Assembly (NCBI GenBank): GCA_023249195.1 | Contig: JAHFDB010000007.1 | Location: 1-42,012, forward strand | Length of the DNA stretch: 42,012 nt | Source: a bacterium | Lineage (GTDB): Bacteria; Margulisbacteria; Marinamargulisbacteria; SXXA01; JAHFDB01 | Direction of reading: 5' to 3' | In this document: piece by piece, positions 25,063 through 32,216 of the stretch | Layout of the letters: each line of letters starts with the position of its first letter | How positions within the stretch are numbered: position 1 is the stretch's first letter | The notes under the pieces: generated by a model | What the model saw: only the letters and a program-made list of their open reading frames with translations | What the model was told of the DNA's origin: nothing | Database searches by the model: none | Translations under genes and position numbers: made by a program

Positions 25063-25467
25063 ATGAAAAAACAAAAAATGTTAATGGCTTCAGTAGCTGG
25101 TCTACTTGCAGCAAATTTGATAGTAGGTTCAGTTTTCGCTCAAGCAACTGCAGCCCCAGCTCCATCTCCAGCAGATAAAGCTGTGGAAAAAAAGCTAGAT
25201 GCACCTAAGCCTGCTAAAAAAGGCCATAAAAAAGCAACGAAGAAGGCTGATTCAACTGAAGTAAAAGCCGACGACAAAGCCGCAGACAAAGCAAAAGATT
25301 CTTGCAAAGGCAAAAACGGATGCAAGGGAAAAGATGCTTGTAAAGGCAAAAACGGATGTAAAGGTAAACATAAAGATTCTTGCAAAGGTAAAAACGGATG
25401 CAAGGGTAAAGATGCTTGCAAAGGTAAAGAAGCAAAAGCACCAGAAGGCGCAAAAGCAGCTCAATAG
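25063..25467 (+). CDS. Bufferin-like RiPP precursor with seven CKGK repeats (BufA-type)
   Basis: A 134-residue exported precursor. It has a Sec signal peptide (MKKQKMLMASVAGLLAANLI, probable cut after VFA), a Pro/Ala/Lys-rich linker, then seven cysteines (81, 87, 93, 99, 107, 113, 119), each in an xxCKGK unit (NGCKGK, DACKGK, DSCKGK). Cysteine spacing is six residues except for one HK insertion. The next genes encode an MNIO (DUF692) enzyme, a BufC/DUF2063 partner and a DoxX protein, the standard bufferin gene order. In described bufferins the MNIO enzyme turns cysteines into heterocycles and the product binds copper. I infer this product is a modified copper-binding peptide. The ATG follows AAGGAG by 11 nt; the ORF-track start at 24880 is inside trmJ on the other strand. 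Confidence 0.8.
   Translation: MKKQKMLMASVAGLLAANLIVGSVFAQATAAPAPSPADKAVEKKLDAPKPAKKGHKKATKKADSTEVKADDKAADKAKDSCKGKNGCKGKDACKGKNGCKGKHKDSCKGKNGCKGKDACKGKEAKAPEGAKAAQ
25297..25428 (+). repeat. Tandem 18-nt units encoding xxCKGK in the bufferin-like precursor
   Basis: Seven units of 18 nt, alternating GAT(T/G)CTTG- and AACGGATG-type starts, with one 6-nt insertion (HK codons). The copies differ at synonymous sites (AAAGGC, AAGGGA, AAAGGT), which shows protein-level selection rather than a recent DNA duplication. Confidence 0.85.
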
Positions 25468-25483
25468 GTCCCAGGTTTAATTG

Positions 25484-25520
25484 AAAAATAGCCAAGCAGT
25501 CACGCTTGGCTATTTTTTTT
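25484..25520 (+). terminator. Strong intrinsic terminator between precursor and MNIO enzyme genes
   Basis: A 14-bp perfect stem (AAAAATAGCCAAGC pairing with GCTTGGCTATTTTT) with loop AGTCAC runs into a T-tract. It sits 17 nt after the precursor stop and 20 nt before the enzyme gene, so it would give abundant precursor mRNA and limited read-through into the enzyme genes. Confidence 0.88.
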
Positions 25521-25539
25521 ACCCCGACAAGGAATAATG

Positions 25540-26382
25540 ATGCCCCCACAAAGAAAAAAATTTAATGTCCCCTACCTAGGCTTTGGAATAGGTCTTCGCC
25601 CTGTACATTACAAGGACCTACTCGAAAACCCACTTAGCGTCGACTGGCTAGAGATTATTTCAGAAAATTTTTTATTAGAGGGGGGCCGCTCGCTTTATTA
25701 TTTAGACGCATTTTGCGAACAGTATCAACTTGTTCCTCATGGGGTATCTCTTTCAATTGGAAGCGCCAATCCATTAGAAGAAACCTATCTGACGAAACTC
25801 AAAAAACTAATCACAAAAACAAAATCACCATGGTTTTCAGACCATTTATGTTGGAGCAACTACAAGGGAAAAAGCTACCACAATTTGATGCCCTTACCCT
25901 ATACAGATGCCATTATCGATTATGTCTCTCAACGTATTCGCATGGTTCAAGATTTTATGGAAAAACCTTTTTTGTTAGAAAATGTCTCTAGCTACGTTGA
26001 ATTTACAGACTCAACCATGCCGGAATGGGAGTTTTTAGTTCGCATCGCCGAAAAAGCAGACTGCGGACTTCTGTTAGATATCAACAATATTTATGTATCA
26101 TCACGCAACCACGGATTTGACCCGCTTGCCTATTTGAATGCTATCCCCCCAGAGCGTGTCATTCAATATCATATTGCAGGACACGATGACAAAGGCAGTT
26201 ATGTGCTTGATTCTCACGATCACCCGGTGCGAGACGAAGTGTGGGAACTCTATGCCAAAGCGATTCCCTTATTTGGGAACACCTCGTTGATGATCGAGCG
26301 TGACGACCACATCCCGCCCTTACCCGACCTATTGAAAGAACTTGAATATGCAAAAAAAATCCACCAAGACGTTACCCGCTAA
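25540..26382 (+). CDS. bufB: MNIO-family (DUF692) multinuclear iron oxidase, BufB-type
   Basis: A ~280-residue TIM-barrel enzyme. Metal ligands typical of DUF692 are visible: His68 (VPHGVSLSIG), His103 (SDHLCW), Glu148 (LLENVSSY), Asp181 and Asn184 (LLLDINNIYVSS), His212 (QYHIAGH), DSHDHP (225-230) and Glu254 (IERDDHIP); residue numbers follow the ORF-track protein. These bind two or three irons and O2 to modify cysteines of the precursor peptide. Two ATGs are in frame; the second (25540) sits 6 nt after AAGGA and is preferred over 25537. It overlaps the next gene by 35 nt. The sequence strongly supports the family; the exact product chemistry on this precursor is inference. Confidence 0.92.
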   Translation: MPPQRKKFNVPYLGFGIGLRPVHYKDLLENPLSVDWLEIISENFLLEGGRSLYYLDAFCEQYQLVPHGVSLSIGSANPLEETYLTKLKKLITKTKSPWFSDHLCWSNYKGKSYHNLMPLPYTDAIIDYVSQRIRMVQDFMEKPFLLENVSSYVEFTDSTMPEWEFLVRIAEKADCGLLLDINNIYVSSRNHGFDPLAYLNAIPPERVIQYHIAGHDDKGSYVLDSHDHPVRDEVWELYAKAIPLFGNTSLMIERDDHIPPLPDLLKELEYAKKIHQDVTR

Positions 26383-27190
26383 TCCGACCCCTCCGCCTAT
26401 TCTTGAAACCATTCAAGAATGGATGGGAGACATGGTTTCCGCCCCTTCTTTTGACAAAAAGAAAACCAAGGAAAAAAAGAAAGCCAATCACTTTCTTACC
26501 GCCTCAAATAAACTTTCTTCTGAAGAACGTCTCAATATCTATATCAACGACTATTGGCCCCGCTGTATTGACTCTTTAGCCGAAGATTTTCCAGGACTTC
26601 AACATCTTTTGGGAGAAGCTGGCTTTGAAACATGGATGGAAAAATACCTCACCCAATTTCCCTCTCACCATTTTACCCTCTTTTACCTAGGAGAAGACCT
26701 TTTTTCATTTATGGAAACCCACTATCACGACTCTAATAAAGCCCTTGTTTTAGATTGCATAACCTATGAATGGGCAAAATCTGCCGCCTATTTTCTAGGA
26801 GAAGACCCTCCGTTTAACCCTGAAACACTTTCCGAAGCTCAAAAAAACCGACTGCCTCAATTAGCCCTTCAACTTCAGCCCTTTGTGTTACCTATCGCCT
26901 TAAACTATGACCTGCCCAAATGGTCCTCTAAAGAGTTTGAAAAAGAACCCAAAAAACGCGACACCTATGCCGTCATCTTTAGACAAGAGTATCAGGTAAA
27001 AGAACAACTCATCTCCCATGCTTTTTACAAAGTATTATTACAATTAAAATCAAAAAATAGCCTTGAAAACACCCTAGATACGGTTATGGCCTCCCTCCCA
27101 GAGAAAGACCACAGATATCTAGAAGATAATCTGTTTAATTGGTTCAAACTCTGTGTCCAAAAAGGCTGGATTCGCCATCCTAAAAAATAG
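26348..27190 (+). CDS. bufC: BufC/HvfC-type partner protein (DUF2063, precursor-recognition domain)
   Basis: About 280 residues from the ATG at 26348 (MQKKSTKTLP); the ORF-track start is a TTG two codons earlier. The DUF2063 core is seen in ERLNIYINDYWPRCIDSL, EDFPGLQHLLGEAGFE, a following PSHHFTLFYLGEDL and ALVLDCITYEWAKSAAY. In characterised systems this protein binds the precursor leader and the MNIO enzyme and is required for modification. The N-terminal ~50 residues are basic and low complexity (FDKKKTKEKKK), an unusual extension that may match the Lys-rich precursor. It overlaps bufB by 35 nt, so the two are coupled. Confidence 0.88.
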   Translation: MQKKSTKTLPANPTPPPILETIQEWMGDMVSAPSFDKKKTKEKKKANHFLTASNKLSSEERLNIYINDYWPRCIDSLAEDFPGLQHLLGEAGFETWMEKYLTQFPSHHFTLFYLGEDLFSFMETHYHDSNKALVLDCITYEWAKSAAYFLGEDPPFNPETLSEAQKNRLPQLALQLQPFVLPIALNYDLPKWSSKEFEKEPKKRDTYAVIFRQEYQVKEQLISHAFYKVLLQLKSKNSLENTLDTVMASLPEKDHRYLEDNLFNWFKLCVQKGWIRHPKK

Positions 27191-27192
27191 GC

Positions 27193-27198
27193 TATAAT
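27193..27198 (+). promoter_or_regulatory. Isolated TATAAT box before doxX
   Basis: A perfect -10 hexamer lies just after the bufC stop, with only TTCGCC as a weak -35 (17-nt spacing). It could give extra doxX transcription. Confidence 0.3.
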
Positions 27199-27232
27199 AG
27201 AACAGATCTCTACTCACTCTGAAAGGGTTTTT

Positions 27233-27682
27233 ATGACCAAAATTTCTGCGTTTCTAACGACACTTTTCGAACTACTGTCCTCTAAAAAAGAGTTCATTTT
27301 ATTAATCATCCGCCTCAGCGTCAGTGCTGTTTTTATTCAAACAGGATGGGGAAAACTGGTTCATATCAAGGAAACCACAGCCTTTTTTGAAGTGCTGCAC
27401 ATTCCCTTCCCCTTTTACAACGCGGTTCTAGCTTCTTTAACCGAATGCCTGGGTGGAATTTGTATCGGATTAGGCTTTGCAACGCGTCTGATGTCCATTC
27501 CATTAACAGTGATCATGGCCATCGCCATCATCACTGCACAGTCGGGTGACATTCATTCCATCGCCGACTTTATCCGACTGCAAGAGTGGGACTATATCAT
27601 GTTCTTTTTATTCTTGCTTTTTAATGGTCCAGGCCGATACAGCCTCGACACATTTATTCGGAAAATATTCCCATCTGCCTAA
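27233..27682 (+). CDS. DoxX-family membrane protein (BufD position)
   Basis: A 149-residue inner-membrane protein with four hydrophobic segments. DoxX features are RLSVSAVFIQTGWGKLVH near the N-terminus, the ECLGGICIGLGFATRL segment, and FLFLLFNGPGRYSLD at the end. A GAAAGGG ribosome site precedes the ATG. DoxX proteins often close MNIO/bufferin operons, where they may help oxidise or protect against reactive sulfur or copper stress; the precise role is not known. Its last 29 nt overlap accA on the opposite strand. Confidence 0.9.
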   Translation: MTKISAFLTTLFELLSSKKEFILLIIRLSVSAVFIQTGWGKLVHIKETTAFFEVLHIPFPFYNAVLASLTECLGGICIGLGFATRLMSIPLTVIMAIAIITAQSGDIHSIADFIRLQEWDYIMFFLFLLFNGPGRYSLDTFIRKIFPSA

Positions 27683-28607
27683 ACTTTTGATATCGCTCTT
27701 CAACAAACAGCTCAGAATCCGTCGTTTTTTTATAGGCATTGAGATCTTTTTGAATGACTTTTTTAATCGCATCTGCAGTGTCTTGCCAACTATAGTGAGC
27801 CCCCCCAACAGGTTCTTTGACAATCCCATCTGCAATGCCTAAGTCTACAATATCTTTCGCTGTAATTTTGAGGCTTTTTGCCGCACGCTCCGACTCTTTT
27901 GCATCTCGAAATAAAATCGACGCACACCCTTCAGGAGAAATCACCGAATAAACGCCATATTCAAGCATATAGAGTTTATTGGAGACCCCAATACCCAAAG
28001 CGCCACCAGACCCGCCTTCCCCAATAACAAAAGACACCACAGGCACGGTTAATCCGGTCATTTCACGCAAATTTCTGGCAATGGCCTCTGCTTGCCCACG
28101 TTCTTCCGCTTCAATGCCAGGAAAAGCCCCTGGAGTATCAATAAACGTAACAATAGGAATGCTAAATTTTTCTGCCATTTTCATAAGTCGAAGTGCTTTG
28201 CGATACCCCTCTGGGTTTGGCATACCAAAATTGCGATAGATATTTTCCTTGGTATCATGCCCTTTTTGATGACCAATCACCATCACGCGGTGTTTTTTCA
28301 AAGTCGCAATGCCCCCTACAATAGCCGGATCATCTTTAAAGGCCCTGTCCCCATGCAGCTCCATAAAATGATCAAAAATAAGCTGACACAGACTTAAGGT
28401 ATCTGGACGATTAGGGTGCCGTGAGATTTGCATCACTTGCAAAGGGGAAAGCTGCGAATAAATATCTTTTTTTAGAAGTTCTGCCCGCTTTTCAATTTTG
28501 GCAATGTCGTCTTCTAAAGACATGCCCCCCTCTTTGGAGAGTTCTTTGAGTTGTGAAATTTTGTCATAAAGTTCAACAATGGGCTTTTCAAAATCTAGTT
28601 TTTTCAT
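27654..28607 (-). CDS. accA: Acetyl-CoA carboxylase carboxyltransferase subunit alpha
   Basis: A 317-residue AccA of usual length. It has ISRHPNRPDTL, LHGDRAFKDDPAIVGG, the FIDTPGAFPGIEAEERGQAE core and GEGGSGGALGIGVSNKLYM, with the terminal ERYQKFRQMGIF. With AccD it transfers the carboxyl group from biotin carrier to acetyl-CoA, giving malonyl-CoA for fatty acid synthesis. It follows accD by 10 nt. AccB and AccC are not in the window. Confidence 0.97.
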   Translation of the reverse strand: MKKLDFEKPIVELYDKISQLKELSKEGGMSLEDDIAKIEKRAELLKKDIYSQLSPLQVMQISRHPNRPDTLSLCQLIFDHFMELHGDRAFKDDPAIVGGIATLKKHRVMVIGHQKGHDTKENIYRNFGMPNPEGYRKALRLMKMAEKFSIPIVTFIDTPGAFPGIEAEERGQAEAIARNLREMTGLTVPVVSFVIGEGGSGGALGIGVSNKLYMLEYGVYSVISPEGCASILFRDAKESERAAKSLKITAKDIVDLGIADGIVKEPVGGAHYSWQDTADAIKKVIQKDLNAYKKTTDSELFVEERYQKFRQMGIFSE

Positions 28608-28617
28608 AGGAGACCCT

Positions 28618-29481
28618 TTATAACTCGCAAGCCACAGGGCTTAGAATGGCAACAATTCTTGAGAGGGTTTCTCTCATATCCTTACGCTGAACGACACGAT
28701 CGACCATGCCATGTGAAAGCAGAAATTCTGAGCGTTGAAATCCGTCCGGCAATTTTTGTCGGATGGTCTGCTCAATCACCCGAGGCCCAGCAAAAGACAC
28801 CAAGGCACCAGGCTCGGCCAAATTAACATCTCCCAGCATAGCAAAACTGGCCGATGTCCCCCCCGTCGTGGGGTCACATAAAACAGAAATATAAGGCACG
28901 TTGACTTTGGCTAATTTATGAAGTGCGGCACTTGTTTTAGCCATTTGCATCAAACTCATAATGCCTTCTTGCATTCGAGCACCCCCCGAAGAAGTAAAAA
29001 TAATGACAGGGTTTTTATTCTCAACGCCCAGCTCAATGAGTCGAGAAATTTTCTCACCTACCACCGACCCCATAGAACCTCCCAAAAAGGCAAAGTCCAT
29101 AATACCCACATTAACATCTTGCTTTTTTAAGCGCGCTGTTCCCGTAACGACAGCATCATTTTTCTGGGTTTTTGCTTGGGCTTTTTTGATACGATCCACA
29201 TATTTTTCTGTGTCTTCAAATTTAAGAAAATCAATCGGCTTTAAATGGGCATCCATTTCTTGAAAAGAATCAAAATCAAAAATATATTTCAACCGTTCTT
29301 CCGGCGTAATACGAAAATGAAATTGACAATTAGGACATACCTTATGGTTTAAATCGAGGTCTTTTAGGAATAAAACCTCTGCACATTTTGTACATTTAAT
29401 CCATAAATTTCCAGGAATGTTTAACTTTTCTGTAACAACACTACTTTTATCTTTTTGTGAGAACCAATCCAGTATGGACAT
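28618..29481 (-). CDS. accD: Acetyl-CoA carboxylase carboxyltransferase subunit beta
   Basis: A 287-residue AccD. The N-terminal zinc ribbon is WIKCTKCAEVLFLKDL and KVCPNCQFHFRI. The crotonase-like body includes TSSGGARMQEGIMSLMQMAK, CDPTTGGTSASFAMLGD and FAGPRVIEQTIRQKLPDGFQ. AAAGGA lies just upstream of the ATG. It heads the accD-accA operon. Its promoter faces the rpsT promoter (separate entries), so the first ~20 nt of the two transcripts cross each other's -10 region. Confidence 0.97.
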   Translation of the reverse strand: MSILDWFSQKDKSSVVTEKLNIPGNLWIKCTKCAEVLFLKDLDLNHKVCPNCQFHFRITPEERLKYIFDFDSFQEMDAHLKPIDFLKFEDTEKYVDRIKKAQAKTQKNDAVVTGTARLKKQDVNVGIMDFAFLGGSMGSVVGEKISRLIELGVENKNPVIIFTSSGGARMQEGIMSLMQMAKTSAALHKLAKVNVPYISVLCDPTTGGTSASFAMLGDVNLAEPGALVSFAGPRVIEQTIRQKLPDGFQRSEFLLSHGMVDRVVQRKDMRETLSRIVAILSPVACEL

Positions 29482-29493
29482 AAGGATCCTTTA

Positions 29494-29521
29494 TTGACAT
29501 GGAGGCTGATTGCAGTATAAA
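29494..29521 (+). promoter_or_regulatory. rpsT promoter
   Basis: TTGACA (29494-29499), a 16-nt spacer and TATAAA (29516-29521); a very good sigma70-type match. The predicted start is near 29528, with a ~58-nt leader before rpsT. Confidence 0.75.
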
Positions 29522-29530
29522 ATCCGGCAT

Positions 29531-29560
29531 ATCATACTAACGACAGTATTTTTATGTCAA
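29531..29560 (-). promoter_or_regulatory. accD promoter, facing the rpsT promoter
   Basis: On the minus strand TTGACA (29560-29555) is followed after 18 nt by TATGAT (29536-29531). The predicted start is near 29524, inside the rpsT promoter's footprint. The two -10 boxes face each other with 9 bp between them. Confidence 0.7.
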
Positions 29561-29585
29561 TTCATTGAAGGAAACAACAACTATT

Positions 29586-29897
29586 ATGGCAAACACAAAA
29601 TCGTCTAAAAAAGACATTCAAAATAACCAAAGAAATAAGGCTAGAAACACCAGCGTCCGTTCAAAAATGAAAGGGGCTGTCAAAAAGGCTCACACTGCCA
29701 TCGAAACAAAAGCCACGGAAAAAGAAACCGTTGTCAAAGAAGCCTTAAAAATTATCGACAAAACAGCAAGCAAAGGGGTTATTCACAAAAAAACCGCTGC
29801 AAGAAAAAAATCAAGACTTACTAAGGCTGCCAATAAAATCGCCCCCACAACAAAAACAATCAAAGCAACCAAAGCAAAAAAAGCAGCAAAGAAATAA
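29586..29897 (+). CDS. rpsT: 30S ribosomal protein S20
   Basis: A 103-residue S20 protein starting MANTKSSKKDIQNNQRNKAR, with the core SVRSKMKGAVKKAHTAIE and the family signature KGVIHKKTAARKKSRLTK. E. coli S20 has 87 residues; this one has an extra C-terminal tail rich in Lys, Thr and Ala (PTTKTIKATKAKKAAKK). The ATG at 29586 gives the normal family start; AAGGAA lies 12-13 nt upstream, and a TTG at 29565 (ORF track) is unlikely. S20 is a primary 16S rRNA-binding protein and helps 30S assembly. Confidence 0.95.
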   Translation: MANTKSSKKDIQNNQRNKARNTSVRSKMKGAVKKAHTAIETKATEKETVVKEALKIIDKTASKGVIHKKTAARKKSRLTKAANKIAPTTKTIKATKAKKAAKK

Positions 29898-29911
29898 GTT
29901 CTCTTCTCCCG

Positions 29912-30346
29912 ATGAAACAACACCTGTTCATTCTGTGGGTTTGTCTTGTCGGGAGTTTTCTCTCACCTTCGCTACATGCCCTAGAACACGCCCAACAAAA
30001 AATTGCGATTAACTCCCACTTATTCACTGTGGAAATTGCAGATACGCCCGATAAACGCGCTCTGGGGCTCATGTTTCGAGAACACCTCGCCCCTACCGAG
30101 GGCATGTTGTTTTTTCTAGACAAAGAAAGCCTCGCCCCCTTTTGGATGAAAAACACCCCACTGTCTCTGGACATACTGTGGATCAACTCAAAAAAAGTCA
30201 TTGTCTCGATTAAGAAAAAAGCCACTCCTTTCAGCGAAGAACCGTTAAATCCTCATCAAAAAGCCCTTTATGTTCTAGAAATTTCCGGAGGTCTCAGTGA
30301 CGCGTTCGGCCTAAAACCGGGACAACACGTCCGCTTTATTCCTTGA
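29912..30346 (+). CDS. DUF192-family exported protein
   Basis: A 144-residue protein with an N-terminal signal peptide (MKQHLFILWVCLVGSFLSPS...). The DUF192 core is complete: VEIADTPDKRALGLMFREHL, TEGMLFFLDKESLAPFWMKN and TPLSLDILWI, ending VLEISGGLSDAFGLKPGQHV. These small periplasmic proteins are widespread and have no confirmed role. It follows rpsT by 14 nt and overlaps the pseudouridine synthase start by 4 nt (TTGA), so the three may be co-transcribed. Confidence 0.9.
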   Translation: MKQHLFILWVCLVGSFLSPSLHALEHAQQKIAINSHLFTVEIADTPDKRALGLMFREHLAPTEGMLFFLDKESLAPFWMKNTPLSLDILWINSKKVIVSIKKKATPFSEEPLNPHQKALYVLEISGGLSDAFGLKPGQHVRFIP

Positions 30347-31056
30347 AAGTACGCATCCAAAAATACCTGTCACAGAACCACATTCTTTCCCGAAGAAAAG
30401 CTGAAGAATATCTGCTTAAAGGCTGGATTTTTGTCAATGGACAAGTCGTTACCCAGCTCGGTTTTGCCATTGATCCAGACATCGATATCGTAACTTTGCA
30501 TCCCTCCGTATCTCACATTCAAACACAACACCGCTACATTGCCTTTCATAAACCCAGAGGAATTGTAAGCAATTGCCCCCAAGACAACGAAACGCAAATT
30601 ACCGACCTTTTACCCGCGTCACTCCAACACCTCAATACCCTGGGCAGACTCGACAAAGAGTCTGAAGGCCTTATTTTACTCACCGATGACGGTGTTTTTG
30701 CCAAACATGTGATGTCCCAAGAACATGAACGTGAATACGAAGTATGGCTCAATGCCCCACTGACTCAGGAAAAAGTCAAAGAACTCGAAAAAGGCATTGT
30801 ATTATTCGGAAAAAAAACACTTCCCTTGACGATTTCACGCATCACCCCCACCCAATGCACCCTTCGGATGCGGGAAGGCAAAAACAGGCACATCCGCCGC
30901 ATTATGGAGTGGGCACTGCTAAGAGTGACGCGCCTTAAACGTTATAAAGTGGGTGCCGTATCTCTAGGGAACCTAGAAAAGGGTGCCTATCGCAATTTAA
31001 GTGAAGAAGAATATCTCTCATTTGGGATGACGATAAAAAAAGAAAATACACCTTAA
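30343..31056 (+). CDS. rRNA pseudouridine synthase, RsuA/RluB/RluF family
   Basis: A 237-residue enzyme. It opens with an S4 RNA-binding domain (RIQKYLSQNHILSRRKAEEY), followed by the pseudouridine synthase core YIAFHKPRGIVSN, the catalytic-Asp motif LGRLDKESEGLILLTDDG, YEVWL and the REGKNRHIRRIME element. It isomerises a specific uridine in rRNA. The short length and GKNRHIRRI motif fit RluB/RluF/RsuA-type enzymes, but the target nucleotide cannot be assigned. The start is TTG, coupled to the DUF192 stop as TTGA. Confidence 0.9.
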   Translation: MKVRIQKYLSQNHILSRRKAEEYLLKGWIFVNGQVVTQLGFAIDPDIDIVTLHPSVSHIQTQHRYIAFHKPRGIVSNCPQDNETQITDLLPASLQHLNTLGRLDKESEGLILLTDDGVFAKHVMSQEHEREYEVWLNAPLTQEKVKELEKGIVLFGKKTLPLTISRITPTQCTLRMREGKNRHIRRIMEWALLRVTRLKRYKVGAVSLGNLEKGAYRNLSEEEYLSFGMTIKKENTP

Positions 31057-31076
31057 GCTAAAAGTCACAATTAAGA

Positions 31077-31082
31077 TATACT
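31077..31082 (+). promoter_or_regulatory. -10 box of the rhodanese/HEPN-MNT unit (near-leaderless)
   Basis: TATACT ends 7 nt before the ATG at 31090, with TTAAGC 18 nt upstream as a weak -35. Five G residues precede the ATG by 2 nt, too close for a normal ribosome site. Confidence 0.45.
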
Positions 31083-31089
31083 GGGGGCT

Positions 31090-31377
31090 ATGAACAAACA
31101 AGAAATAAGTAACGGAACCTTAATTGATGTACGAAGCATCGAAGAATTCGCCCAAGGGCATCATCCTGACTCACTCAATATTCCACTCGATCAGCTGGAA
31201 CACGCTTTAGTGAATGTACACCAGTACACAGCCCCTATTTATCTCTGCTGTGCGTCTGGTATCCGCAGCGATTACGCCGCAAAGTGGCTTCGAAACCAAG
31301 GGATAGACGCGGTTAACGTGGGTGGCTGGGAAAGTTTGCTTCCTGATTCAAATGAGAAAAACCCCAATGTCTCATGA
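31090..31377 (+). CDS. Single-domain rhodanese-like sulfurtransferase
   Basis: A 95-residue cytosolic rhodanese of GlpE/PspE type. DVRSIEEFAQGHHPDSLNIP is the usual N-terminal motif. The active loop is YLCCASGIRSDYA, with the catalytic Cys followed five residues later by Arg (CASGIR). GGWESL closes the domain. It carries sulfane sulfur as a Cys persulfide; the acceptor is unknown. Its last 11 nt overlap the HEPN gene start, which suggests one transcript for rhodanese, HEPN and MNT. Confidence 0.9.
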   Translation: MNKQEISNGTLIDVRSIEEFAQGHHPDSLNIPLDQLEHALVNVHQYTAPIYLCCASGIRSDYAAKWLRNQGIDAVNVGGWESLLPDSNEKNPNVS

Positions 31378-31804
31378 AACCCCACGATGGGTATATCGCT
31401 TCGACAATTACAAGCGTGCATTTATCCTGTTGCGAGAGGCTATTGAAACGTTAGAGGAAAGAGACCTGACTCAACTTGAAAGAGAGGGTGTTATCCAACG
31501 ATTTGAATATACATGGGAATTGGCCTGGAAAGTACTCAAAGACTACCTCGAATCTGAAGGCATCATTCTAGATAAAATCACTCCAGCGGCAGTCATCAAA
31601 GCAGCATTTTCAGCAAAAATTATCGCCGATGGCGAAGGCTGGATGAAGGTCCTCGATTCCAGAAACAAAATGTCACACACCTATAATTTCCATGATTTTG
31701 AAAAAACCATCCAAGACATACAAAAACACCATCTTCACCTTTTGGATATCCTCTATCTCAAGCTACTAGAAGCCAGGGAAAGGGACACCCCATCCCATGC
31801 CTAA
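31367..31804 (+). CDS. HEPN-domain toxin-like protein (HI0074-type, nucleotidyltransferase substrate-binding family)
   Basis: About 145 residues from the ATG at 31367 (MSHETPRW); an upstream ATG at 31352 is possible and the ORF-track start at 31322 is unlikely. The all-helical HI0074 family is recognised by RFEYTWELAWKVLKDYLESE. The HEPN RNase-type motif RNKMSH (Arg99-x4-His104) is intact. In HEPN-MNT modules this protein is the RNase toxin, silenced when its partner adenylylates a tyrosine close to the R-x4-H site; here SHTY follows the motif. It overlaps the MNT gene by 8 nt. Confidence 0.88.
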   Translation: MSHETPRWVYRFDNYKRAFILLREAIETLEERDLTQLEREGVIQRFEYTWELAWKVLKDYLESEGIILDKITPAAVIKAAFSAKIIADGEGWMKVLDSRNKMSHTYNFHDFEKTIQDIQKHHLHLLDILYLKLLEARERDTPSHA

Positions 31805-32216
31805 GCATGGTCTAAACACGCATCAAATAGACACACTTCGCCGCATACTATCGTCTTTTGCACCCCAAATAGAATCTGTCGGTCTTTTTGGCTCCCGCGC
31901 TACGGGCAAGTATAAAGAAAATTCCGACATCGATCTGGTCATCTACGGTCGTCTCACAAAGGACTACGAACAACGAATTTGGACCGTGTTGGACGAAAGC
32001 TGTTTATCCGTCCCGGTGGATGTCACCCTCTACGACCATATCCAGCACCCGCTACTAAAAAACCATATTGATACCGTTATGATGCCGCTTTTTTCTCAGC
32101 GAGAATTGCTGGTGGCCTCAGTAGCTAAAAAACATGCCACTTCCCGTCCACAAACAGGTTCTAATCTAGGTTCTTTTTCTGAACAAAGTGCAAAGGCTTT
32201 CGGGCATCTCGGGTGA
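31797..32216 (+). CDS. MNT-type minimal nucleotidyltransferase (antitoxin), with 3' extension into oppD
   Basis: A 139-residue protein. The nucleotidyltransferase motif GLFGSRATGKYKENSDIDLV (Gly32-Ser33 and Asp44/Asp46) is complete, and VPVDVTLYDHIQHPLLKNH fits HI0073-like MNT proteins, which usually end about here (~100 residues). The last ~40 residues (from LLVASVAKKHATSRP) do not resemble the family and are encoded antisense to the 3' end of oppD, overlapping it by 121 nt. The original stop was probably lost, or the two genes moved together. MNT partners of HEPN proteins act as antitoxins by adenylylating the toxin. Confidence 0.85.
   Translation: MPKHGLNTHQIDTLRRILSSFAPQIESVGLFGSRATGKYKENSDIDLVIYGRLTKDYEQRIWTVLDESCLSVPVDVTLYDHIQHPLLKNHIDTVMMPLFSQRELLVASVAKKHATSRPQTGSNLGSFSEQSAKAFGHLG

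Noticed and set aside
25297-25428. Regular repeats that could be taken for a CRISPR array
   Set aside because: They are 18-nt codon-phased units inside a coding sequence with a signal peptide, without spacers.
25140-25549. Antisense ORFs with repeated Leu/Tyr/Phe/Cys segments opposite the bufferin-like precursor
   Set aside because: They are shadows of the Lys/Cys repeat codons and have no start context or family match.
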